A DNA stretch of 64,000 bases, taken from contig NC_088317.1 in the NCBI RefSeq assembly GCF_910592395.1, forward strand, positions 14,320,001 to 14,384,000, in the 5' to 3' direction. The stretch comes from Lineus longissimus (lineage: Eukaryota > Nemertea > Pilidiophora > Heteronemertea > Lineidae). Within the stretch, counting starts at the first letter, position 1. Every line of letters begins with the position of its first letter. Under the pieces are notes generated by a model. That model had not been told where the DNA came from, did not search any database, and saw only the letters and a list, made by a program, of their open reading frames with translations. Of this stretch, positions 11,315-22,941 are shown in pieces. The translations under genes and the position numbers were made by a program.

Positions 11315-12229
11315 CCAGTAATATTTTTCTGTGTTTTTATTCGCACTATTTTTGTGGGGAGTGGAAGTGGCACTGTGATTTGCCTTGTTCGTGCGGAGCA
11401 ATAGATCTTCCCTATCGAGTGCATATTGCTCTCCCATTGTATAAAGTGAAGCCGATGATGTCTTACTTATAAGTTATGTGTGTGTGTGTCAGTGGGTCGT
11501 CGACCCGTCACATATTTCTGCTATTGCGACAGATAAACAACTTCTACTGCGACGTCTGTGACAACATAATGCTATCTATTTTTAATATAAAGGTAAAGAT
11601 ACTCAGTTAAAAAAATGTCCTAGTGACCTGCTTTCTTTGCACCGGGTGTGACTATGCACAAATAAGGTGTCAAGGAACCGTCCGATCTTTTCACCACTTT
11701 CTGCAAACTTTGAACAGATTTTGCCGGAAATTTCCAGGAACAGATGAAGACGTCGCTTCGTATGGACATGTTCATTGAGAAAAAAAAGGTTAAGAAGACA
11801 TAGGTACAAGGAAGTTCATTATCTTTAGAACCTAAGTGAACATGTTCAAAGGAGATGTCCTTTATTCTTGTTGAGAATTCAAGCGGTTGCTCTAGATAAG
11901 TTTAAACAGTAGATGTTTACAATTTAAGTTTCACATCGCAGTGCAGCATTGATTGTCTTTTGACCGAGTGCCAGTGGTTATATTGCTTATCGTTCTGTAT
12001 TGTTGCGAAAGGTTTTTCATGAGATTATTTTTCATGAGATTATTTCAAAGGCCAAGCGTTGGCTTGGGGCGAGGAGACATGCCACCCACTGTCAATGGCG
12101 TGAATACTGATAGCCGCAGTGAACAAATGCCGTTAATCTCAATCTTATTAAAACACTAACAACCCGATGCAAATTTTGTTGTTTTACAATCGTTGGTAAA
12201 AACAAATGGACATAGTACGAATATGGTGT

Positions 12230-13075
12230 CTTTATGAATACTTGATATTATCAATTAGGTTTATGCCTGTTTCGCCTATTCCTGTTTCGCCTACAAAATT
12301 CCTGTTTCGCCTATTCCTGATTCGCCTATTCCTGTTCCGCCTATTCCTGTTCCGCCTATTCCTTTTCGCCTATTTCCTGTTTGGCCTATTTCCTGTTTCG
12401 CCTATTCCTGTTTCGCCTACTTCCTGTTTCGCTTCTTTCCAGTACCCCTACAATAAATCGACTCTCCCACGGGGAACCTTAGGGATGCATGTCCATTTTA
12501 TGGGGAAAATGAGAGGGGACAATTGGATGATGTTAGCGATGTGATGACAATTTGACTAATCAAATGCCATCTTAACAAACCATGCCATGACCGTTTTGAA
12601 AGAGTCACCTTGAAAGCGAGGACAGTCCGGGACTTATTACCATAGGACCATAGGACCATACTGACACACAGTAAAAACTAATAGATTAAGTAGAGTAAAG
12701 CAGTCGTTTATTTTATAAAAACTGAATTCATGAGTTTTTGATAAAAGTACATAATACTGTACATTCTCATAATTATTTGATCAAAATCAGCTGTAAAATT
12801 GACATGTCGCTAAATCCATTATTTCAGACTTTATTCTTAATGATAGCCTTTAACAATATAGTAAGGGACGGTTCATATTCCTACGTCTGTGGGGAGGTTA
12901 GCAATACATTTGAATAGGCGAAACAGGAATAGGCGAAACAGGAATTAGGCGAAACAGGAATAGGCGAAACATGAATTAGGCGAAACAGGAATTAGGCGAT
13001 ACAGGAATAGGCGAAACAGGAATAGGCGGAACAGGAATAGGCGAAACAGGAATACACCATCAATTATTTATATCA
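12230..13075. mobile_element. Fold-back element with minisatellite inverted arms
   Basis: Left arm (12264-12432) is a tandem array of 15-bp units, consensus CCTGTTTCGCCTATT. Right arm (12908-13051) is the same array in reverse complement (AATAGGCGAAACAGG). A ~480-bp unique spacer separates them. Outside the arrays, TTGAT..TAT.AATT motifs also mirror each other (about 12240-12260 and 13055-13080). Long terminal inverted repeats built of short direct repeats are the hallmark of Foldback/Galileo-type elements. No transposase is present and no clear target duplication was found, so the class is inference. Confidence 0.6.
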
Positions 13076-13181
13076 TCAAATAAATATTTTTGTTATTATG
13101 TTATTCACTTCAAATTGCAACACCACGCATATTGATCATCTTGAAATTAAAAATGTATACAATGTTAAGATAAGATGTGCA

Positions 13182-15024
13182 CTAATTTCTTGTTGACGCC
13201 TGACTGAAACTATTACTCGAACGAGTTGATGGTTTGGAATTTCTTCCTCGACAGCAACACATCAACAAAATATATTTCGCGTCGTGCCGAAATTTATTTC
13301 CGCCCCCGAGGATATAGATATAAAAATTGGTCGCGAAATTCAAATGCCAAAGTTCTACTAATAGCCACCATTCAAACGAGTACCTCGCCCGCCAATAGGG
13401 GTCGTTCAAATCATATACTGCCAGTGTGTTGTAAATTCTAAACGGACACGAACAGACAAGGTAGGCAATTGACGTCATCAACAACATGATGGTCAAATTT
13501 TTTTCCTGGATTCTTTTGGCGCTGGAGTTGGATTCGAATTTTTGTCTTTCGTTCGCGGCTTGTCTCACCTTGATTATGATGATGCAGTTGCAGATAATGA
13601 CGACGCTAAATGGAAGTATTGTCCCAAATAACAGGATCCCGATATTGAGGAATTCACCTAACCATTCTGCATTCGGGATATATCGAATAAGATTCCCGTT
13701 GGGAGTGTCGGGGACCTTGAACGTGAAGAACATTTGTGAGTTGCAGACCATCATGACGATGAATGTGACCGTGACCACCTTGGTTGCCCTTGACGCGGTA
13801 CAGATGATGACGGCCTTCATAGGGAAGCTGACAGCAATTGCTCGGTCTAAGCTCATCTCGGCGAGTAAAAGGCCCGACGTCATTCCAAATGCGTTGCCGG
13901 AAAACTTCATAAAACTGAAAGAAATTATAAATGTATATCGGAAGGCTAACGTAATATACTAGTATTTTGCAAACTGTAGCCACTATAAATGCCCCGAAAA
14001 CTTACAAGTTGCTTTACTCACAATTGGCGCTTTATACTTGATAACAATAATGACATCATAATGACACCATGCCTATTTTGCGGCTAACAAGGTTGGAGCA
14101 TAATTCTATATGCATCAACTTGTCTCTTCCCCAAACTAGGTTAGACCAGGCCTATTGCCATACTGGCACCCTTTTAGGTCGCGTTTTGCAATTTAACGCT
14201 CAATTTCTGCTGGCACTGGCCTTTGGCCAATCGATTGACTCTGTTGGTGTGAACACTTTGGTGCGTCAAATCAGTGTATAGTTGGCCAGCATCCGAATGA
14301 AATGCGTTTAATGGACATGTTAGGCGAGAGCAGTTTTTTGCCGGGGACGCAATATTCCGGAATACGACATAAGCCTATCGTATCCCGGAACCTGGACTAG
14401 CCTCAATCCTCATAATGGCCGGAGTTCAGTATTTTTATTCTCCGGGTTGAGAATGAATGGTAAAGTTCTTGAACCAAAAATCGTTCATCTATTAGTTTCT
14501 ATATGACATTGTTTTGATACTTACGCAAGGAACACGAAATTGGAATAGAATTCCGGCACGAGATTATGGGCCACCAATAACCTGTACGTAGCATCTGCTA
14601 TTAGCACAAATGTATCGACGACAGCTAAACCGGACATGTAAACACATGTACTTATCCTCCTGTTGTCTTTCATACAGGTCACGCAGAGAGACAAGGTATT
14701 TCCAAACACACCGAGAAACAAGGGCCCGAGAAACCACCACTTGAGGAGAAAATCCGCACCTGCTAAGAACAAAGTAAATGATTGCTGGTCAGGGTCCGTA
14801 TCAGAGGTGGCCATCGTGGTAATGAAGTCAGTGGTCAAGTCCGATGCGTTTGTCCAAGCATAGGTTGTATCATCATCGACTGAACTTCGACCCGTGGCTG
14901 TGACTGATGTTATGATAGCAGTAATATTATCTGCTTTGTCCATTTTAATAAACTCCGTGACTCCGATTATGATGAGAATAGTGCAACATATCCCGCAATG
15001 ACAATTGCGTTTGGAGTTGGTCAA
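13182..15024 (-). CDS. Class A (rhodopsin-like) orphan GPCR, paralogue A
   Basis: Two exons: 14525-15024 and 13182-13914, with a GTAAGT donor and a TTTCTTTCAG acceptor, joined in phase 2 inside TM3. The start is probably the Met at 14943, giving 383 aa and aligning with paralogue B; the upstream Met at 15024 would add 27 residues. Seven membrane segments are visible. They start with DFLLKWWFLGPLFLGVFGN (TM1, with the N) and end with LWHLNFATNFYIYILGG (TM7). The DRY motif reads DRA (MSLDRAIAVSFP), the CWxP motif reads CSCP, and the NPxxY region reads NFYIY. NIT and NAS sequons lie in the N-terminus, and the tail is Cys- and Ser-rich. It resembles the large orphan, FMRFamide-receptor-like expansions of marine invertebrates. 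The ligand is unknown and it should act at the plasma membrane through G proteins. Confidence 0.85.
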
Positions 15025-16614
15025 AACGCATCACCATGTACCCTCGTAACTCCTGATATTGTTACTAACAGTTTTGTATCTATCCAGGTACCTCAGGAAT
15101 GAGAAACAATCGTCACATTATTCCATCGAATTTGCAGCGAGGACACGTTTATCTTGCCACATGATGATTTTATGGTCGAAGTTTAGGTGATCTGCCTTAC
15201 ACTTTCGTACTATCCATTGCACTCATTTTGGCCGATACGGCAATAATGCAATGTCAATTCTGCCCGCCTTTAGTGATTGTCAATCACTGAACGTGTCATC
15301 CAATCCGTCATCCACCGATGGCCAGTCACTGATAGGTTGCCTTGAGACGATAGAATTATGAGAATCGATTGACCGTTTGGGACCACATGGTCGCGTCAAA
15401 TAGAAAGGGACTCTCATGTGTAATTATTCTGCAGGGCTGATATTTTAGATGAAAGTAAAAAGAAACGGTGAATGAATTCTCCAGATGAGCTTTCATCAAA
15501 CTACGCTATAAAGTTATTGCGATTGGCAACTCGTATCTCAAACATAACGCGACAGGAATTCTACGCTCTGGCGAAGTACCCGCCAGAAATTTGACAGCTG
15601 TTTTCTGCAAGGTCGCTAGGAAATTGACAGAGGAAAAATGTTTAGTACCTCGGTACCCGCTGTCAATTCGACAACCAATCGGCGTCGGTCCCTGACCGGA
15701 TGGGTTGGGTTCAGATTTCGACTGCTGCATTATTCATAAGTGTTTAGATCCGTGCATTTGTTTCTTGGAATAACGTCAGTCTTGTTATTCGTTCGTCTCA
15801 AGTAATTAAATGTTACCCCGGCGCAGCACAACTGCCAATAACTAACCTATGGTGCAGCGATCAATTATTTAAAGGGTATGTTTGTACAAGTCGATTGGAA
15901 GATTAAGAGCAACACAACATCGAAAAAAGCAAATACTATTGTATTCTGTCATGGCATGCCTCGGAAATATTTAGTTGTTTTCGATTAGAACGTACTCGTT
16001 ATTGGTAACAAAAACCCACGTTCCCTCTCGGTGTAATATTCAAGGTTTAAGTGACCATTGGCATTATTAAGGGCAATATTAACAAGCTGTCGGCTGCCAA
16101 GTCACCTCCTATTCTACATAAGTAGTTTCCATCAACAAATTGCACAAAAAAAGGACAAAATTCGAAATCTGACTGAATTATCGCACTTTTCCGATGTTGA
16201 CTCCGATTTGACTAGCTCTTCACGCATCGACTCTTTCCACGTGGAACGATGCACTAGTAAGGCGTTTCCTAGAGCGAGGATCTACCCCTTGACGTCATGC
16301 TGCCGATGTCAATTTTTCCGACGTCACGCTGATGGCGCTTAATAACCCCGCAACTGCGACGATAAATGGAAAGGACGTTACGTCTTAATAGCGGGGTGAG
16401 GTGAACTCGGATCTAGGCGTGCACTCACGTGGCGGGAAAGGTCTTTCGCGCCAGGACTTGCACGTTCTGAAAATAACGAATAACGCGTTTTTCTACAAAC
16501 TAAGAGCTAAAACGAAATTGGAAAAGCATCAAACGATCAGAAAAATAGTTTACTGATGAACCAGCGGAAGAACAAACATACTGCAGCAAAAAAAGCCGAC
16601 GTCTATTACTTTAA
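15025..16614. other. Region upstream of GPCR A, no supported gene
   Basis: Presumed promoter side of the minus-strand GPCR. Its right part (about 16285-16600) contains TTTTTCCGACGTCACGCTGA and AACCAGCGGAAGAACAAACATA. These are related to the segments at 39030-39130 and 57530-57630, so a dispersed repeat is shared with the large duplication. Confidence 0.4.
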
Positions 16615-16755
16615 GAAATTGATATCGAACTCGTTGTCTCACCAAACCGCTCGGGTGGAACTAAAATGTAGACCGAAACCGAGGCGCTGCCGAGGTTGTG
16701 GCCACCATTTTTGCTCCATCCGAGCGGTTTTGGTGAGACAATCAGTATCAATTTC
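16615..16755. mobile_element. Short hairpin MITE
   Basis: Inverted arms of about 50 bp: GAAATTGATA... then TTGTCTCACCAAACCGCTCG on the left and the complement TTGTCTCACCAAAACCGCTC on the right, around a ~40-bp loop. No target duplication was identified. Confidence 0.6.
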
Positions 16756-16865
16756 TATTCCAAGACATCTCAAAGCAAATAACGATTAATGTGATTTAAA
16801 TGCTTTTTGGCTGTTTCCACATGTGGCACAAACCCAATCGGTTATGGTTGCCTCTATGACAGGCG

Positions 16866-17043
16866 GAATGTCCAGTTATTCAATAAACTAAGTTTATTCG
16901 TAATAAACTAGGTTTATTCGCGAATAAACTAGGTTTATTGATAAAGAAACTAAGTTTGTTTTCAAAAAACTAAGTTTCTTCACGAATAAACCTAGTTTAT
17001 TCGAAAGAAACTTAGTTTACTGAATGACTTGACATTCCGCCTG
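16866..17043. repeat. Array of seven 17-bp palindromes with inverted ends
   Basis: Seven near-palindromic units with consensus AATAAACTAGGTTTATT (core CTAG, CTAAG or CTTAG), separated by 3-5 nt, so the period is about 20-22 bp. The array is bounded by inverted ends CAGGCGGAATGTC (left) and GACATTCCGCCTG (right), whose similarity continues into the array. Related arrays lie at 59473-59844, about 63032-63120 and 63295-63470. Confidence 0.8.
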
Positions 17044-20000
17044 CCATATGCCTCGCCATAACCGTGACAACCGTGAGAGGGGTACCATATATATACTGGA
17101 GGTTAAATCCACCTTCCAAATGCATTAGAATGCCAAACAAAACTCCTGTTTCAGGGTTATACTTCCCATACTTATCATTTAATCATTGTCTTAATAAATA
17201 TCGAGAACTCTAAACATGCTAAATGTTGTACAGCTGTTATTGTTATCCAATGGGTAAGAATGATTATGAAATGAGCTTCATGACCTTTGTCATTATAAGG
17301 CACATCTCATAACCGTATTTAGCCCATTTTCTAAGCTACATTTTCACTTACTTATTACACTTTTATTCTCCTTTCAGCTGTGAATTTTTTCGAAGGTTTA
17401 AATTGTGTTTGACTTGAACAAAAAAAATTTTTTTCTGGTATACTACTCCGATCAGTAACAGTGTACCATTCGTTTTCACTGTATTGTGACTAATTTCACT
17501 ACATGTAAGCATTTGGGTATTAAACTTTAAAAAAAAAAAAAAAATTTTATTAATATTATTCAATGAGTTATTACCCGATACATCCGTGTATGCGACCTTA
17601 TTTTCGCCAACCTGTTTTTTTTTCTGGGTTGATAATGTACACTCTATCAACGCTATTAACTTAGACTCTAAAGGGTGCCTGTACAAAAAGCCTAGTGTGG
17701 GGATTCGGACAGTGTCAGCAAGTCCCTGCCCACTATGGTTACAACAGCGCCAGCAGACGACATTAACAAATTTGAAATCTCCGGCAGATTCTACAGCGAA
17801 GAACTCAATTCCCTAACCATGCCAGTCCCGACCCGAACTGGTGCCATGAAATACATGATGAGTACATTCGTCACAGCAGTCTATGAGCTTTTCCTTCATA
17901 GAATCTAAATGTTCGAGTGGGCCCCCAAGCCTTAACCAACACCATAGAAATTAGCGACTCGGTGCATGTTCTCGCGATCGAACGTAAGAACCATGGTGTC
18001 CACAAAGACTTCTCCCCACAAATATGGATGTACGGTCGTTAATGGCTCTAGCCAGGCCTTGATACAAGATTATGTTCATTGAGGATTCAGGTCCGCCCGT
18101 CTCGTGGCTAATAAGGCCCATCCGAGGCGCCTTGGTCGCCGTCACTTCTTTTCTTAACGTTGTGCATGTCTACGCGTAGTGATACTTCAGACAAATCATG
18201 AATGATCGTACCCAAAAGCTATCAAGCAGCAGGTTTGGAACGAAATCTTATCTTTATTTAAAGTTTTACATCGGACCCCGACAGAGGTGATGGGTCACCA
18301 CATATGCGCGATATAATGGGAGAGATAATACTATCCAGTACTTAAAGGGGCAACTTGGACGTGGGATTTCCTGCCCTGGAGGATAATTCCTCTGGTTAAC
18401 ACCATGCGCTACTACTTGTAGTGTCGCACTAATGCTGATCTCTAATAGTGATTTTCGCCAGTGGCGCGAGGCAGTTTTGGCCATGGCTTCTGCATTTCAG
18501 GCAGGGCTATGGTTATATTAGGTTGCAGTGCATTGTTGTTTACCTGTATGTTGATCGAGAAGTCACGGCCCTGCTGGAAGCCAGTTTTGTATGAAAAACT
18601 AACATATCTAATGCCCAAGTTGTCCCTTTAACGTGGACTCTAGCTACATAAAGTATGCGAATGATGTGCGTGGAAATGTTTTCTGTTAGCAACACTGGAT
18701 ACTACTTTGCGGCAAACAAACCAACGCGGGTCACATATAGTAAATGAGCTAAACAAATGAAATTCAAATGATGAAATAAACTATTTGTCAATTAACAACT
18801 GAGCTCATTTCGCAATAGTTGAACTGAAAATAAAAAATGGCCTCTGATCGAGGCCCGAATACGAACAATTCCACTACCACTCCTCGCCGTTGCCAGTTAT
18901 CAGGATAGCAAACATCGCCGATTCAAGTTCGTCAAGATTTCCACCACTGTAGAATGACAACGTGATGTGAATAAGCTGCTGTACTCCCACGGATACTACA
19001 TGTATTACAGAACACACTGGTCTGGCTATCCACAGAAAATTGTTGGTCATTTATACCGCGCTAGTCCCATTCCAAATGCTGGTCGTTTTTGTAAGTAACA
19101 AGATGGTTTTACCAACATTACGCATTTATCTGATTTTTGGCCAAGGCAAACGAAAATTAAGAGGTAATTCATGTGAGAACTGTAATCAGGAAATCACCGT
19201 TCCTCAACACCTCCACAATGAGAAGGAGACGAAGCAAATGTATTTAACTGTTTGATTCATCATCACCATTATCACTTAGAACCTGAGCGCGAGAGCGAAC
19301 CCAACGCCGTTTTGGTAAGGATAATTACGGGAAATAGACAGCTAATCAGGCAATCACCCCATCTGTGCTATTATATTGCAGGATCCAAAGTCGAGAAAGG
19401 CCACGGGAAATATGAAGCGCCGGGAGACATAATTACATACAAATGTCGCTAATGAACATCCTATTACATGTATCGTATATCACGAACTCGGCGCTTATCT
19501 AAACTGCGGCGGAAATACCAATTCCAGAAAATCTGGACTTCTGCCTAAAATGACAACTGACTTATTGCAAGGAATCAAATCCATATATTTTTTTGCTCGA
19601 CGTAGGGGAGTCTATAATAATACTGCAGTGTCCGTCCGTCGTTGTCGTCTGTATCCTGTTTCAAAAACAGTGGCCCGTTTCTTAACCGCTAGGGCTATGA
19701 ACTTAACCTTTTTTACATGACCCCCTAGGTCAGGTGACCTCTGACACCGAATCTAAGGAAAAACTCCGACATCCCTCATGTCAGTGTACATCGAAGATGT
19801 CAAAAATAGCATGGGACTGCGCCGAACAGGAGGAGCAGAGGTGTTTTTTTTCAGAAATATTTTTATACACACATGTACCGTCAACTTACTGTAGGCGAGA
19901 ATAAAAAGCAAGGGTTTGAAATTGTTCGTTAATTTCCTCAATTTTATGGTCGTCGGTAAAAAAAGGGTGTGAAAAATTGAGTCGTCGAGACTTTCTTAAT

Positions 20001-21433
20001 TTTTTAACTTTCGGGAAAATGACCCCCGGCAGATTCGTAATCCAACTAATTAAAAAAGTGTGGCCTTATTGGATGTAACAAAATAAACATTGTAGAGATG
20101 TTCATGTTGATTTAAGCTAATTATCATATTCGAATCCTTACCTCTGCGCGGAATCAATAGCGGAGGGCGTTTCTTCTTCTTCTGCTGCTTTCAATATGCA
20201 TAAACTATAGCTTCAGTGAAGCGTTGTTGCATTGATATATCATCAAGTCATACCGAGTTTATACATGTAAATGGAACCCTATCACGGATCTTATTGTCCA
20301 CATGTTCATCAGGCCATATCTCGCTAACTCATCTTCACCGGACTTATAAACAGGAAATGAGAAGTTTCATTTTCACCGCCCGATGAAATGTAAAAAGTAG
20401 GCCGAAGCGTTGGTCGTGCTAAATCTGGTTCAATCAATCTGTCCTATTCAATATTCTTTGAGCATGATGTTTTCCAATTGTGTTGATATACGAAGATGGA
20501 AGAAAAACACGATACCATTCAATAATCTTTATTCAGCGCAAAAGGTCATGTCAGATTCGAGCGAATGAGTACCGTTCGTGCCTTGTAGGCTACACTTTGC
20601 TTACTTACTCTAATAACAGGACGCCTTTGTTGTCAGTGAAGTCATCCTTATTATTGGGATGACCGAGAGTTGTTCTAACGTTAGATTGAGACAAATAAGC
20701 TCCACACAGCGATAGTCAGTATGCATCAATCTTCACAACGAGACAATCACTGTCTGGAGCTAGATCCTGTCTTCTTCTCTTTTCGGAGTTAGTGAAGGAA
20801 ACAGCGGCAGTGTACTGGTTCTGGCCTTCCCGATGTATTCTGTGTTCTGTGTTCCCCCAGTTAGAGGAGAGGGTTAGACGAAGGCCGCTTGTCCGGGTTA
20901 GAGCCAGGCTGCCTAAAGAGAGCTGTAATGCTATACCCAACTCACACTATACTTGGTCATTAGGTACACATAGATCAACCCGGGAAAAAAAATCGTTTTG
21001 TTTAGGAGACATCCCGAGACACATAAATCGTCAATACTGGCACTGTAAAATTCGTCTAATCAGTCGACAGAAAAGTTTTTCTGTTGCCAATAATGACCTC
21101 GTCCCATGTCAATGGCTCACTTCTTTGGTCAAATGTAGATGGTATTAAACTAGTACGAACTGTTTCCAAATTGCATACTTTAAAATTACCAGTGAGACTG
21201 CAGTATGACATATCACTTTCATGGTGAACGGAACGGACCATCGATTTAGCAGGTGTCAATCGTGCGCATCTCTTGATTACCTTAGGTTACACACTAGTAA
21301 TTCAGTGCACGAGACTTGGTTGTATAGAAAAATTGAATTTGAATTTCTGATACATGGTCTCATCAGTCACCAGCGTGGATATGTTTTTCATTACAAATAC
21401 AGTCATATTTGTTTATGAATTTCTTCTCTATCA
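17044..21433. other. Intergenic, no supported gene
   Basis: About 4.4 kb without a recognisable gene. A 57-codon plus-strand frame starting at 17736 and minus-strand frames around 17951-18145 and 18266-18484 are open but have no domain or splice support. At 19280-19450 a good acceptor and GTAAGG donor flank small open pieces. One frame there reads KYEAPGDIITYKC, faintly like a sushi/CCP module, but it stops immediately. Confidence 0.35.
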
Positions 21434-21703
21434 AGAAAAAATCGTGATGAAGTTTCAGTTCAGTGGCCTAAATATTCTGGTCTCGGGGGTCATATTAACC
21501 CGTCGCGGCCGAAAAGTATTAGAAAAGAAAAAATCATGATGAAGTTTCAGTTCAGTGGCCTAAATATTCTGGTCTCGGGGGTCATATTAACCCGTCGCGG
21601 CCGAAAAGTATTAGAAAAGAAAAAATCATGATGAAGTTTCAGTTCAGTGGCCTAAATATTCTGGTCTCGGGGGTCATATTAACCCGTCGCGGCCGAAAAG
21701 TAG
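21434..21703 (+). repeat. 92-bp tandem repeat, about 3 copies
   Basis: Three nearly identical 92-bp units, each starting near GATGAAGTTTCAGTTCAGTG and ending CCCGTCGCGGCCGAAAAGTA. Starts are at about 21446, 21538 and 21630. The near identity means recent amplification. Each unit contains one CG-rich CCCGTCGCGGCCG block. Confidence 0.9.
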
Positions 21704-22941
21704 ATTCACAGGTAATTTTTTTTCGAAAATGACCCCAAAACCTCAGACCCCCAAACCCTTAAATTATCACGGTCAACGCACAACGAAAATGTTATGGTTT
21801 GAAGAACTACCGTAGGTCTATTAGACCTCCTGGTATTACTTTCTCCGGAACGTCTGGGAAAAAGTTATGAGCCGCTAGATGACGCCAAATTAACTGGTTA
21901 ATTCATGGCATTTTATTGCTAGTGTGTACCCCTAGGATAAATACGTTTTCCATCTAATGAACCCAGAAAAAAGTTTGATAAAAGTTCAATCATGACATCA
22001 CGCTTTATACTCGACATCAAGTGTCACCACCGGTATTTCATGTCAACAGTACCACCAGCGACATCTGAAGGAGAGTACAGCAGACACGAGGCACACCATT
22101 TTTCTCGTGAACATTGTACCACTTTCTGATCTGGCTGACTGATCCGTATTCCCTGCATTCCGCGTCAAACACCATGAACGAGACGGCATGTCGCATGTCC
22201 ACTCGCCACGTCACAGGCCAATGCTGGGGCTTGTGGAACCATCAAAATAATTTTAGAAATGAGCTCTTGACAATGGTAGTATTAATATAGAAAATAATTA
22301 CCATGTGGTAAAGGGTATCCTCTATAAAACACATATCGAATAAACAATTTTTCCGCTCTCAACAGGGATATCAGAACATTACCTGCACGTTCTTATATAT
22401 TTCGTTACAGACTGAGAAATAGGTAAAAGCTATTGATTGGTAACTATCATGGAAAAAGCCCACGTCGCTTTGGACACAATTGACTTGTCTGAGCAGCTTT
22501 CGTTTTAGGATTGAATACTTCAAACAACCATTACCAATGGCTGATGTTCGAACATAATCAAAATAACCGTGGTCATTATCAAGTTAAAAAACGGGGTTGC
22601 ATTAGAATTGTGTCCTGCAGTGTTAGCTATAATGTCATATAGGTTTTTAAGTAATTCGCCAAAGTAGTGTTAGACATGTTAGAGGAAATTGTTTGCCATC
22701 ACGAGGCGGAAAACATGCATTAAACTGACAGCAGTGGCATGTCGGACTGTCATGCATCTGTACACAACGTCCATCTACTTCAGCATTGTTTTAACGAACC
22801 TGTCAGAGAATGAATAATTCAATGTAAACACATGAAATGTTAATCGATTATTCATGTAGCCGAGATAAAACGGACAAAGTAAATCGTTAACTGTCAGAAA
22901 AAGACGCATTTTAAAACTACTCGTCGATCATCGAGGGCTAT
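21704..22941. other. Region downstream of GPCR B, no supported gene
   Basis: AT-rich sequence presumed to hold the 3' UTR of the minus-strand GPCR near 22900. No other structure was recognised. Confidence 0.35.

Larger units (their letters stand above)
10364..12020 (+). repeat. Local duplicon A, copy 2
   Basis: Shorter partner of 3240-5972. It lacks the 723-bp TIR element and about 155 bp equivalent to 5231-5385, but carries a SINE at 10607-10986. Block 11637-11801 is identical to 5386-5553 apart from one 3-nt gap, although flanking blocks have diverged noticeably. Confidence 0.75.

Noticed and set aside
13486-13962. 158-codon plus-strand frame (and 23231-23737 at the second locus)
   Set aside because: Antisense shadow of the GPCR second exons.
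16866-17043. CRISPR-like regular repeat array
   Set aside because: Spacers are only 3-5 nt, the context is eukaryotic and the units are palindromes within a mobile-element-like boundary.
17951-18145. Minus-strand frames resembling an enzyme fragment
   Set aside because: Two competing frames of similar quality, no recognisable motif and a length compatible with chance.
19253-19452. Possible sushi/CCP module (KYEAPGDIITYKC)
   Set aside because: Stops directly after the Cys, with none of the remaining CCP pattern. Flanking splice-like sites alone are not enough.
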